Assembly (NCBI GenBank): GCA_021373135.1
Contig: JAJFTH010000003.1
Location: 310,001-374,000, forward strand
DNA from: Bacteroidales bacterium
GTDB taxonomy: Bacteria > Bacteroidota > Bacteroidia > Bacteroidales > UBA1402
Direction: 5' to 3'
Length of the DNA: 64,000 nt
The first letter of the stretch is position 1. Every line of letters starts with the position of its first letter. This document shows positions 18,383 through 27,744 of this stretch, piece after piece. The position numbers were made by a program, and so were the translations under genes. The notes beneath the pieces were generated by a model, which did not search any database, was not told the DNA's origin, and saw only the letters and a list, made by a program, of their open reading frames with translations.

Positions 18383-20146
18383 TTAATAATCCGGATTTGT
18401 CAAATTCGAGTCACGGTTGGTCTCAAGACGTGGAATAGGCCACCAAGTGAACTTCGGTTCCCAGTATCTGTTTCTATCCCGTACCCTCAGTTTATCCTTG
18501 TAGGATTCATAAGAAGGAATGTCGTTGAGATCATGCCGGTCGTCAGTCTTGAAGTTAGGTATATCCGTTAGATCCAATCCTTCATATTTGATGTCGGTTT
18601 TGGGCTGCCCGTAAGAAGGATGCTCATTCAACATATCAGAGATTCCCCAACGACGCACATCCACAAACAGTAAGCCCTCAAGAGCCAGTTCAACCTTACG
18701 CTCACGTCGTACCAACTGGCGCATTTTATTTTGATCTCCCTTTCTATCAGTCGAAACGGGTGGCATTCCGGCTCGCTCGCGAACCTCGTTAATAGCCGAA
18801 TACACAGAATCATTCAATTCATTAAGTTCTATCTTAGCTTCGGCATACGACAGAAGTACTTCAGCATAACGCATAAGAACCAGATTGATTGAAGAACTCA
18901 TAAGTTGTTCGGTTTTCTCATCAGAATATTTACGCCATAAGTACCCCACCCCATTGTTTACGAGCGAAGGGCTGGTGGTAGTAACATCTACATTTTGGGC
19001 TGTATACCAAGCATTTCTACGCGGATAAAAACGGGTTTTATCATCATAAATATTAAGAATAAGTTTCAACGGGTTATTGCCGTCGGTATTCGTGTAATTT
19101 ATCGTGTCACCATGCCCTGCCAAAGTGTATTTGAAACGGGGATCTCTGTTTAAAGTAGGGTGTTTCGGATCGTAAAGAGGAGATTCATCAATACGTTTTC
19201 CATCGATGCATTCGTAGGTATCAACTATCATGGAACTCGGAAAACGTACCGATGATGCATAGTTGCGCGACGAATGACCGTAGCCTGTAACATGCAATTT
19301 CTTCGTTCCGTTTGTAGAATACATTAATTCCCATAGCAATTCGTTCCGAACATCGCTCTTCGCCTGACCGGTTAAATTAAACAAGTCAGAAAAGTTTTGT
19401 GCCAATTTACGCTCTCCGATCACTTTACCTGCTGCATCTGCAGCTACTCTAAAGTATTCACTGGCTTTATCGTTCACATTGAAACTTCCGCCAAACAGAC
19501 CAATACGAGCTATCAAACCATACGCAACGGCTTTATCCACACGTCCTCGTTCGGTTGCAGTCCACGGAAGATAATCAGCTGCATCGTTAAGATCATTTAT
19601 TAGAGAATCTATTATTTCTCCTTTCGGAGTACGTCCTGCCTTGTATTGGTCTATCTTTACAGGAGCGGTAAAGAAGGGCACATCACCAAATGCCGATACA
19701 AGGTTATAATAGGCATAAGCTCGTATTATACGTGCTTCAGCATAATACTGTTTGGCGTCGTCACTCATATTTGAAATAGCATCCCTTGCGCCGTAAATCA
19801 CAGAATTAGCACGGGCTACTATGGCATACTCTCCAGTCCAAAATGCTTGGATTTTGCCATTGTCGGGATTCAACGTCCCGCCTGCACCAATTGAATTATT
19901 TTCATCTTGTTCGAGTCCGTATGCCGTATAATGATCGAGAACAATACATGCAGGAACCGACCAGTTCATATCGAAATACAAAAGAGAATAAATGCCGGTA
20001 ACACCTTCTTTCAAGCCTGTTTCAGTGGTATAGAACCCTTCGGAATCGTATGCAGGGTTTTTCTGATCGAGAAAATCAGCACATGAAAAAAATCCCAGAA
20101 TTGTAAAAAGTACAGCTGTCAACTTATATATTAATGTCTTTTTCAT
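18383..20146 (-). CDS. SusD/RagB glycan-binding lipoprotein (PUL1)
   Basis: A surface lipoprotein that caps the SusC transporter and captures glycan. The 587 residues have a lipobox (GFFSCADF, Cys22), the conserved SusD N-terminus (LDQKNPAYDSEGFYTTETGLKEG in sense), a TPR-like helical core (RIIRAYAYYNLVSAFGDVPF) and the late motifs MRYAEVLLSYAEAKIELN and RRERKVELALEG with VRRWG. It ends in WWPIPRLE, a typical SusD ending. It lies 12 bp after susC, the usual arrangement. Assignment to the family is secure; the ligand is unknown. Confidence 0.96.
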   Translation of the reverse strand: MKKTLIYKLTAVLFTILGFFSCADFLDQKNPAYDSEGFYTTETGLKEGVTGIYSLLYFDMNWSVPACIVLDHYTAYGLEQDENNSIGAGGTLNPDNGKIQAFWTGEYAIVARANSVIYGARDAISNMSDDAKQYYAEARIIRAYAYYNLVSAFGDVPFFTAPVKIDQYKAGRTPKGEIIDSLINDLNDAADYLPWTATERGRVDKAVAYGLIARIGLFGGSFNVNDKASEYFRVAADAAGKVIGERKLAQNFSDLFNLTGQAKSDVRNELLWELMYSTNGTKKLHVTGYGHSSRNYASSVRFPSSMIVDTYECIDGKRIDESPLYDPKHPTLNRDPRFKYTLAGHGDTINYTNTDGNNPLKLILNIYDDKTRFYPRRNAWYTAQNVDVTTTSPSLVNNGVGYLWRKYSDEKTEQLMSSSINLVLMRYAEVLLSYAEAKIELNELNDSVYSAINEVRERAGMPPVSTDRKGDQNKMRQLVRRERKVELALEGLLFVDVRRWGISDMLNEHPSYGQPKTDIKYEGLDLTDIPNFKTDDRHDLNDIPSYESYKDKLRVRDRNRYWEPKFTWWPIPRLETNRDSNLTNPDY

Positions 20147-20158
20147 CTTTCCAATGTT

Positions 20159-23100
20159 TTAAAATTCTACAGAAAGTCCGAATAGTAATGTCTTATTTAA
20201 AGGATAGCAACTTGCGCCTGATCCAATGCTGTTTTCCGGATCGAAACCTTCATAGAAATCATTCTTTATTGTCAGCAGATTCTGTGCATTTGCATAAAGT
20301 CTCACGTTGGATAACGTAGCTTTCCGTACCCAGTTCTTTGGCAGTGTATATCCAATTACAATATTTTTCAAGCGACAATAAGCTCCGCTTTTTACCCAAA
20401 AGCTCGATATCATATTGTTTGGATTTGTTCCGTTGGGATCTTCAAGCAATATCGGGAACTTGGCATTACGGTTGTCTTCTGTCCAGTAATCCAACTGATA
20501 TTTATAAATTGTATAATTGCCTGATAAAGCACGGGCACCGGCACCTGAATAATACACATCTTTTTTACCTACTCCCTGAAAAAATAAGGAAAAATCCAAA
20601 CCTTTCCAATCGCCGCCCAAGGTCAAACCGAATTCATACCTTGGAGTAGGATTACCGAGTATCGTGCGGTCATAATCGTTTATTTTTCCATCGGGCACCC
20701 CGTCCGGGCCACTGATATCTTTATATTTAATGTATCCTGGTTTTACATTATTTGTATTGCCACCATATACAGGAGATCCATCAATTTCCTCCTGAGTTTG
20801 AAAATAGCCGTCAGCAACATATCCGTACCATGAATTAAATTGCTCGCCTTCCTTTGTTATCGTTGTACTGCCTACGTATTCTTTTCCATACAAATCAATC
20901 ACTTTGTTCTTTACATCAGAAATATTTCCTTTGATATTGTAGTTCACATTACCGATACGGTCCTGCCATAATAATGAAAACTCCCAACCATTGTTTCTCA
21001 TCGAACCGGCATTTTCCCAAGGAGCGGTTACCCCGACGAATAAGGGAACGGGGAATTGCTGAAGCATGTTCGTAATATCTTTTCTGTAATAATCGAAAGT
21101 CGCATTCAAACGATTACTAAATAAGCCTGCATCAATCCCCACATTCATTTGTTTTGATTTTTCCCATGTTATCGCTTCATTTGCCAATTGAATCTGAGCA
21201 ACACCTGACGACAACTCTTTATCAAACCAATATCCATAGCTCGCGGAACTTCCTATAGACGAAGCATAGGGATAATAACCGTTGATGTCCTGGTTACCTA
21301 ATTCTCCATAAGATGCCCTAAGTTTCAGGTTACTTATGACCTTCTTTACCGACTCAAAAAAACGCTCTTCAGAGATTCTCCATCCGGCGGATACCGAAGG
21401 AAAGAAACCCCAACGATGCTCTTTCTTAAATCTCGAAGTGCCATCGTAACGGCCGTTAACCTCGAGTAAATACTTCTCGTCAAATGCATAGTTTACCCGA
21501 AAAAAATACGATAACATAGACCGGGCATACTTTGCACTTGAGTTTGTCGCCGTACTAATATCACCGTTTACCAATTCTTCATATCCTTCATAATAAAAAT
21601 TCTTACGACCGGCTATCAGGTAATTATAATTCAATTCTTCACTTTGAAAACCAAGCAATGTTTTTATGTAATTTTTATGAAAGGTCTTTTCATAAGTGCC
21701 TTGCAAATTATATTGTTTATTGATGGTCTTTGTCCTTTGTTCTGATTCCGATGATCCTGTTGTCGGGAACTCGCCCTTTGATACACCATTTTCATAGACC
21801 ATATAAGGTTCTACAAAAGCGTTTGTTTCACTATCAGAGCATTTCCATGTGTATGCTCCAAAAATATTGAAACCACTGAAGGGGTCGATAGACAGAGTTG
21901 TTCTTGCAGAATATTCGGGAGCGATACTATTAGTAACACATCCGCTTTGTACCATAGCGATAGGATTTGTTCCGTTAATACCGTATCCCCATGTGCCATC
22001 GGCATTGATTCCTGACATGATAGGTGTCATAGTCAACGCTTTACCTATAATATTGGTAGGTATATCCATTACAGGAGATTTTGCTGTGGCTTGACGTATT
22101 CCCACATCCACTCCAAGCTTCATCCATTTGTTAACCTTGGTATCTGTATTTACACGCAAAGATGTCCTCGTAAAATTGTTATTATCAATTAATCCGTCTT
22201 GCGCATAGTATCCTGCCGAAGCAAAAAGCTTTGTTATGTCATTACCACCACTGATACTAACCGAATAATTCTGGATTAAGGCATAATCCTTAATCACTTC
22301 TTTTCGCCAGTCCGTATCGTAATAATTGATATTATCGACACCACCATTCTTATATATCTCGATCGTCTGGGTATATAATGGATCCTGATCCGCATTGGAA
22401 CGTGCCACATCCACAGCCTGCATATACTCAATGGCACTTGTGGGTATAGGCAATGTGGTAGACTTGTTATATCCAATATAGTTATTGAATGTCAGTTTTG
22501 TTTTCCCTTCAGCACCTCTTTTTGTCGTTACCAATATCACACCGTTTGAAGCGCGCGAACCATATATAGAAGCTGAAGCCGCATCTTTCAATACAGTAAT
22601 CGATTCTACTGAATTCAAATCGATACGATCCATATTACCTTCCACTCCATCAATTAATACCAGAGGAGAAGTTGACGAATTAAGTGACCCCAATCCTCTG
22701 ATTTTAATGGATGCATTATCTGCCCCCGGCTGTCCGGACGATTGAATCGCAGTAAGTCCGGGAATGGAACCCTGTAATGCGGCTGAACCGGTGGAAACAC
22801 TACGTCTGAGAATATCGTCACTATTTATACTCTGCACTGATCCCGTAAGGTTTATTTTCTTTTGTGTTCCATAGCCGACTACAACTACTTCATCAAGAGA
22901 TTTAAAATCCTCTTCAAGAATAATCTGATAATTATTGGCTTTACTTACCTTGAGAACTGTCCGCTTGTATCCAAGATATGTAATTAATATTTCCGACTGA
23001 TCCGGAGCCTCCAAAGAAAATTCGCCATCAATATTTGTAATTGTTCTGGTATTAGAACCTTTAAGCACCACCAACGCACCGATAATTTGGTCGCCTTTTT

Positions 23101-23500
23101 CATCGGTTACCAAGCCGGTAATTTTTTTTGATTGATTTGTATTCTGCCGTTTCTTTTTGGCTGTGATAGTTATATTGTTCTCGCTTATAATGTATGAAAT
23201 ATCCTTATCTTTAAAAGCCAAATCAAGTATTTGAGATATAGTTGCATTTTTAATATCAACCGATACAATAGTCCTTCCTACCTGCTCATCAACAATAAAA
23301 AATGAATACTTATAATCAACGCCCAATTTATTCACTAAATTCTGAACGGTAACGTTGTCCATTTTAATATTCTTCTTCAATTCAGATGTTTGGGCATTTA
23401 ATGATAGTTGATTGATCATCAATGCCAATAGGAAAAATGCAAACCGCAAAATTCCATTAAATCCGACTTTTCTTACTTGTATTAGAAATTTGTTTTTCAT
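20159..23500 (-). CDS. SusC/RagA TonB-dependent transporter with STN domain (PUL1)
   Basis: The outer-membrane importer of PUL1. The 1113 residues run: signal peptide with a long basic lead (to about 36), STN domain (about 46-113) that talks to the FecR anti-sigma factor, a carboxypeptidase-D-like domain (about 127-200), the EVVVVGYG motif (204-211), plug (IRGLGSLN, then SNGVILVTTKRG) and a 22-strand-type barrel ending in an aromatic residue (LSVEF). The STN domain together with the sigma/FecR pair upstream predicts substrate-triggered trans-envelope induction. A candidate antisense RNA is encoded opposite its leader. Confidence 0.96.
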   Translation of the reverse strand: MKNKFLIQVRKVGFNGILRFAFFLLALMINQLSLNAQTSELKKNIKMDNVTVQNLVNKLGVDYKYSFFIVDEQVGRTIVSVDIKNATISQILDLAFKDKDISYIISENNITITAKKKRQNTNQSKKITGLVTDEKGDQIIGALVVLKGSNTRTITNIDGEFSLEAPDQSEILITYLGYKRTVLKVSKANNYQIILEEDFKSLDEVVVVGYGTQKKINLTGSVQSINSDDILRRSVSTGSAALQGSIPGLTAIQSSGQPGADNASIKIRGLGSLNSSTSPLVLIDGVEGNMDRIDLNSVESITVLKDAASASIYGSRASNGVILVTTKRGAEGKTKLTFNNYIGYNKSTTLPIPTSAIEYMQAVDVARSNADQDPLYTQTIEIYKNGGVDNINYYDTDWRKEVIKDYALIQNYSVSISGGNDITKLFASAGYYAQDGLIDNNNFTRTSLRVNTDTKVNKWMKLGVDVGIRQATAKSPVMDIPTNIIGKALTMTPIMSGINADGTWGYGINGTNPIAMVQSGCVTNSIAPEYSARTTLSIDPFSGFNIFGAYTWKCSDSETNAFVEPYMVYENGVSKGEFPTTGSSESEQRTKTINKQYNLQGTYEKTFHKNYIKTLLGFQSEELNYNYLIAGRKNFYYEGYEELVNGDISTATNSSAKYARSMLSYFFRVNYAFDEKYLLEVNGRYDGTSRFKKEHRWGFFPSVSAGWRISEERFFESVKKVISNLKLRASYGELGNQDINGYYPYASSIGSSASYGYWFDKELSSGVAQIQLANEAITWEKSKQMNVGIDAGLFSNRLNATFDYYRKDITNMLQQFPVPLFVGVTAPWENAGSMRNNGWEFSLLWQDRIGNVNYNIKGNISDVKNKVIDLYGKEYVGSTTITKEGEQFNSWYGYVADGYFQTQEEIDGSPVYGGNTNNVKPGYIKYKDISGPDGVPDGKINDYDRTILGNPTPRYEFGLTLGGDWKGLDFSLFFQGVGKKDVYYSGAGARALSGNYTIYKYQLDYWTEDNRNAKFPILLEDPNGTNPNNMISSFWVKSGAYCRLKNIVIGYTLPKNWVRKATLSNVRLYANAQNLLTIKNDFYEGFDPENSIGSGASCYPLNKTLLFGLSVEF

Positions 23501-23595
23501 GCTTTCATTTTATTTTTTAGTCTATACTCGCCATAATTTATCAGAATGTTCGTATTTTAAATTAATGTAGAATTATATATTTCAAAAAATATTTA

Positions 23596-23603
23596 TATCT
23601 TTG
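23596..23603 (+). promoter_or_regulatory. -7 element of candidate antisense RNA
   Basis: TATCTTTG matches the TAnnTTTG consensus exactly, on the strand opposite the PUL. No good TTTG is seen about 20 nt upstream. The region is A/T-rich, so chance is possible, but a terminator lies at the right distance downstream. Confidence 0.5.
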
Positions 23604-23610
23604 TATTATA

Positions 23611-23725
23611 ATTTTATATAAGAATGGCTGGTAATTTCTTTTATGAAATTACTAATTAGTTCTATATAAGCTTATTAATTTAGAAGGACTCAGTGTTTAT
23701 TCCCCAATAGACGAGTCCTTTTTTT
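23611..23725 (+). ncRNA. Candidate cis-antisense small RNA of PUL1
   Basis: Predicted from a promoter-terminator pair. TATCTTTG at 23596-23603 would start a transcript near 23611. An intrinsic terminator (stem AAGGACTC 23684-23691 with 23713-23720, extra pairing inside, then TTTTTTT) would end it near 23725, giving about 115 nt with no ORF. It lies in the gap between fecR (- strand, stop at 23769) and susC (- strand, start at 23500). It is therefore antisense to the susC leader or the read-through message. Bacteroides PULs controlled by ECF/anti-sigma pairs have been reported to carry such RNAs (DonS type) that repress the locus. The gap from 23501 to 23768 holds nothing else that I can name. 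Confidence 0.5.
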
Positions 23726-23768
23726 ATGTATGTATGTGAATTATTTAGTATCTACATCGGCTATATAT

Positions 23769-24746
23769 TTATTTTGAGGTTATACTTGAAATTATTATCT
23801 GATTTGATTCAATTTTATAATTATACTTAAGTTCTGATTTCAGTGCATCTAAAATATTTTCCACAGGCTCATCAGTAAGAAATGAAGCAGATACAATTCT
23901 ATCCGCAACACATCTGTCAGTAAGTTTAATTTTTAATCGGTATATTTTCTCCAATTTTTTAATTAAATTGGAAAATGTCATATTCGTGTAATTAAAGCGA
24001 CCCGATATCCAGGCTGTATTAAACTGAACGTCAGTTTTTGCCAATGCATATTGTTTCGAATCTTTGCTATATAGAATTTCTTCTCCAGGTTTAAGTTTTA
24101 CTTCGCAGTTCTCAGCTATAAACTTCACCGAACCCACTAATAATGTCGTTGAAACTTCATTAGTCTCAACATCTGCCCTTACATTGAAACTTGTCCCCAA
24201 CACTTCCGTTTTAGTTCCAAACACTTCAACAGTAAATGGTTTAGTGCTGTCTTTTGCAACTTTAAAGAATGCCTCTCCTGTTAACTTTACATTTCTGCGG
24301 TCTTTCCCAAAGTCCGACAAATAAGTCAGCGAGCTGTTTTTATTTAATATGACCTTCGTTCCATCTTCCAATAAATATTCTACAGGTACCGATTGTGCTG
24401 AATAGGTATAAATTTCTTTGGGTTGTGAAGTATATAAATAAGCCATTCCGCAAGTCATGATAAAAAACGCCACAGCTGCTACACTGGCAACCCGTAGATA
24501 AAGTTCCTTATATTTAAATTTCCTAATTTTCGGTTCAAAATTAAGTTTAGACATAACAGATGCTTCAAAACTTTCTTTGTCCGTTTTGTTCAAATGCACA
24601 TCGGCATTCCAGTATTCTTTAAGTTGGTTAAAAAGCAGAGCATGCTCTTTGTTATCCGACAAAAGTTGCTTCAATAGCTGCTTTTCATCGTAACTTGCTT
24701 CACCGGAAAGAACTTTTGATGCTAATTTTGTGAATTGATCATCCAT
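23769..24746 (-). CDS. FecR-type anti-sigma factor (PUL1)
   Basis: An inner-membrane regulator that holds the ECF sigma factor and reads the signal from the STN domain of SusC. It has 325 residues from the ATG at 24746. A longer frame begins at 24809, but its first 21 residues are not family-like and MDDQFTKLASKVLSGEAS is a typical opening. An N-terminal cytoplasmic sigma-binding region is followed by one membrane segment (about 85-107) and the periplasmic FecR domain (LLEDGTKVILNKNSSLTY, GEAFFKVAKD, VLGTSFNVRA). A short secretin/TonB-like tail ends it. It lies 205 bp downstream of the sigma gene, a wide gap for such pairs, containing two similar short words (GTGAACC and GCGAACC on the - strand, 24865-24905). 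Confidence 0.93.
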   Translation of the reverse strand: MDDQFTKLASKVLSGEASYDEKQLLKQLLSDNKEHALLFNQLKEYWNADVHLNKTDKESFEASVMSKLNFEPKIRKFKYKELYLRVASVAAVAFFIMTCGMAYLYTSQPKEIYTYSAQSVPVEYLLEDGTKVILNKNSSLTYLSDFGKDRRNVKLTGEAFFKVAKDSTKPFTVEVFGTKTEVLGTSFNVRADVETNEVSTTLLVGSVKFIAENCEVKLKPGEEILYSKDSKQYALAKTDVQFNTAWISGRFNYTNMTFSNLIKKLEKIYRLKIKLTDRCVADRIVSASFLTDEPVENILDALKSELKYNYKIESNQIIISSITSK

Positions 24747-24951
24747 GATCGTATAAAGGAATTTATTTACAATATTAAAGACACAAATTTTTGAAAAAGC
24801 CCCCATCACAAATTAAAAAATATTTCTATGAAAGAATAATTAGTGTATGAAAATTTTGAGGTGGTTCGCGTTTATCTCTCGATAGTCGATGACCATTGGT
24901 TCACGTTTCGTATTTAGTTGTATGTTGTTTTGATTTTTTGTTTTCGATTAT

Positions 24952-25482
24952 TCATTTCATCAACCGTTCTTTCAACTTAGCCACAGCTGCTGCCACTTGC
25001 TTTTCAATAGTTTTGACGGATACACCTAATACCTCAGCAGCATCCTTGTATTTCATTTTATTTTCGCGTACTAAAAGAAAAGCCATTTTAGTCTTTTGAG
25101 GTAATTCATTAATGGCAGCATTCAGTGATTCAACTTCTTCCTGCGATATATAAATAGATTCGGGGGTAGTTCTCGTATTATAAAAAGCATCAACCTGAAA
25201 AGCATCCAAATTAATTAATTCTGTTTTACCTTTTCGCAAGTGATTCAGTGCTTTATTTTTGGCAACAATAAAAATATAATTTTCTAAATCGGAAATATCA
25301 GAAAGGTTTTCTTTATTTCCCCACAACGAAATAAACACATCCGAAGCCAACTCTTCACATTCCAATCGATTACTTACAAACAATGAAATAAACCGAATAA
25401 CCTTTTCCTGATAGGCATTTACAATCATCCTAAATGCACGTTCAGAATGTTCACCTACAAGTAATTCCTTTATTCTGTTCAT
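24952..25482 (-). CDS. ECF sigma-70 factor (PUL1)
   Basis: An extracytoplasmic-function sigma factor that turns on PUL1 when the FecR protein at 23769 releases it. It has 176 residues from the ATG at 25482; an open frame from a TTG at 25503 adds seven residues of no clear value. The sigma-2 region shows ECEELASDVFISLW and the sigma-4 helix-turn-helix is YKDAAEVLGVSVKTIEKQV. The decayed IS lies 125 bp upstream. An imperfect -7 element (TATCTTTA on the - strand) is visible upstream. Confidence 0.93.
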   Translation of the reverse strand: MNRIKELLVGEHSERAFRMIVNAYQEKVIRFISLFVSNRLECEELASDVFISLWGNKENLSDISDLENYIFIVAKNKALNHLRKGKTELINLDAFQVDAFYNTRTTPESIYISQEEVESLNAAINELPQKTKMAFLLVRENKMKYKDAAEVLGVSVKTIEKQVAAAVAKLKERLMK

Positions 25483-25607
25483 CAGTATTAATTGAAAGTT
25501 CAAGATGTTTTTTTGCTGTTATTTCACAACTGATACTAAGAGTAAAGATAATATTATTTGTTTACATTACTACTATTTGAACTACGACAACATCAGGAAC
25601 AGCAATT

Positions 25608-26398
25608 TTAGATATGTCCTGGAATCTGCATCGGCAGGTCACAACCTTCATTGTAGGCGTTCCAGTCGAATCGGTCGATTCTCGCAAAACCACCCTGAAG
25701 GCTCACGTTGATCTTTGCACCGAACTCCACCTTAGCCTTGGCCTTGCCCCTGACAATGGGACGGACATGCGGCTGATGAATGTTTACGATGCGATCTTCG
25801 CAGCTGTTGGACTTATTCTTGAACATCGATTTCTGTTGTTCCAGTACGTGCTGGATCACAAAGAAATACTTGTTCTGGTGCTTGTCGAAAGGTACGCGCT
25901 CGGTCTTTCCTCTGTCAAGCAATCCGTTTATTATCCTGATATCCCGTTTCAGGTAGTTGATCTGCAGTCTCAAACCGCGACGCAACACTTTGTCCGGCTT
26001 GCGTTTCATTTTCGATACATTCAGATATTCCTTGCGGGCTATCTTCCGATAGGTCCTTGGCTTTTCCGATATGTTCAACTCCTTGCAAAGGTGATCGATC
26101 AAATCCTCAGTCTTCACCCGGCTATCGCTCAACAGATCCAGATCCGTCGGGAACTTGATCTCAGCATCTGCCACCGTCGCGTCAAGCTGAAGTTTCCCTT
26201 TGTTTCCGGAACCTCCTGAAGGAGTGGGTTCGTCATCATCGTCATCTTTTGGCGCCTGATTGATCTTCAAGCCTTTGCGCATCAGTTCATCCGTCAGTGA
26301 TTCGAACACGTTCAAGTCTATGCGCTTACGGATGTAAACCAACAATGACGGGTCAAATACCGGTTTCTGTGTAAATCCTTTCAAGCCAAGGAAGTATT
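25608..26398 (-). pseudogene. Transposase, 3' exon fragment
   Basis: DDE-type transposase resembling IS5/IS1182 relatives with a DUF772-like N-terminal domain. Visible motifs are FDPSLLVYIRKRI, GKLQLDATVADAEIKFPTD (first catalytic Asp) and VEFGAKINVSLQGG. Family members continue for another 150 or so residues with the second Asp and the Glu; here the frame ends after NEGCDL in unrelated sequence (PGHI then stop). The frame also runs back into the intron 3' end, which gives a misleading longer ORF starting at 26528. Inactive as it stands. Confidence 0.75.
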
Positions 26399-26438
26399 GT
26401 CGAGTAGGCCGGAGGAATCGCACCTCCAGCCTCTCACG

Positions 26439-26472
26439 GAACCGTGCTTGACAGTCTCCCGTCACACGGCTC
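26439..26472 (-). ncRNA. Group II intron domain V
   Basis: A 34-nt hairpin reading GAGCCGTGTG...CACGGTTC on the - strand, with the catalytic AGC triad in GAGCCG and the closing GGTTC. It is followed by a domain VI-like stem and the intron 3' end at 26399. The length and both arms match the conserved domain V. Confidence 0.9.
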
Positions 26473-26479
26473 TTCGTAT

Positions 26480-27744
26480 TCAAACCTTTTGACACACCTT
26501 TTGATAAGGTATAAATCCTTGTCGCCAATGATAAAACAGATTCCTTTCTTTATGGGCAATATCAGCAAGCCAATAAAACGACTTATTTCTGTCATATTTT
26601 AAGCTATCGAACTTTTTCATTGCCCAACGGGCAAGTGTTTTATTTAAGTGCTCCATAATTTTCAGAAACTCTGTTCTGCCAAACTTTCCATAGTAGTTTA
26701 CCCAACCAGCTATAACCGGATTCTTCATCTTGGCAATGACAGGCAGTTTTAACTGCTGAAGGTTGTAAAGCTTCCATGCTTTGATTTCATCTCGCACTTT
26801 TTGAGCCGATTTTCTACTTATGGCAGGAAGGAAGCTTGTAAAGGTTACTCTTTGTTTCTTGTCTCTTGCCGGGCGAGGTCTGAAGGTGAATCCAAGGAAG
26901 TCAAACATTATGTTGGTATAGTCTTGCGTCCGTTTGCTGGTTTTGCAATAAACTATCTTAGTCTTTTCTTCATTGAGTTTCAAACTGCATTGCTCGAGTC
27001 TGGCATTGACAGATTTACTGAGTTCTTGCGCTTCTTCCTCAGTTCTACAATGGCATATGGTATCATCAGCATAGCGTTCAAATGGTATTTTCGGGTGGTT
27101 GATGACCATCCATTTGTCAAAGGTATAGTGCAGGAATAGATTTGCAAGCACTGGCCCTATAACTGAACCTTGCGGAACACCCATTATTCGTTCTGTACGT
27201 TCTTCATTCAACTTTTCATAAGGAACCTTAATCCAGCGTTTGATGTAGAGAAGTATCCATTTTTCTTTGATGTGCTTCTCTACTGCTTTCATAAGCAGCT
27301 TATGGTCTATTGTATCGAAGAACTTGCTGATATCCATATCAAGAACCCATGCATATTGCCAACACCGCTCCTGTGCCTTGGCTACGGCATCATGTGCTGA
27401 ACGGTTCGGTCGGTATCCATAGGAGTCTTCATGAAAGTACGGCTCAACTTGTGGCTGAATCAGCAGTACGGCTGTCATCTGGGCAATTCGGTCCTCGATA
27501 GTCGGTATACCTAATGGTCTTTTACCTCCATTTGTTTAGGTATCTCTACCAGCTTTACCGACTTGGGAAAGTAGCTGCCGGAACTCATTCGGTTCCATAG
27601 TTTGTAGAGATTTCCTTTGAGATTCTTCTCATACGTTTCCATCTCTATTCCGTCTATGCCTGCACTGCCTCTGTTGGCCTTTACTCTCTTGTAGGCTTCA
27701 TACACTTTTCTTTTGTCTATGTCATAAGGTTTTGCTCCTTGCAT
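26480..27744 (-). pseudogene. Group II intron reverse transcriptase/maturase, frameshifted
   Basis: An LtrA-type intron-encoded protein. The N-terminal part (27744-27511) has ANRGSAGIDGIEMETYEKNL and ends at VEIPKQMEVKDH. The main part, in another frame, runs on as KRPLGIPTIEDRIAQ with SYGYRPNRSAHDA, LDMDISKFFDTIDH, GVPQGSVIGP and the catalytic YADD. A maturase/thumb region follows (AGWVNYYGKFGRTEF, then a Trp-rich end). The break is a missing base in an A-run at 27531-27533 (restoring one A gives KQNGGKRPLG). No HNH endonuclease domain follows. Probably inactive unless rescued by frameshifting. Confidence 0.88.

Noticed and set aside
25614..26219. 201-codon + strand frame opposite the transposase fragment
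   Set aside because: Antisense to recognisable transposase motifs and without a domain of its own.
26399..26528. Extension of the transposase frame upstream to an ATG at 26528
   Set aside because: It is a chance read-through into intron domains V and VI. The conserved transposase sequence begins at the exon junction at 26398.
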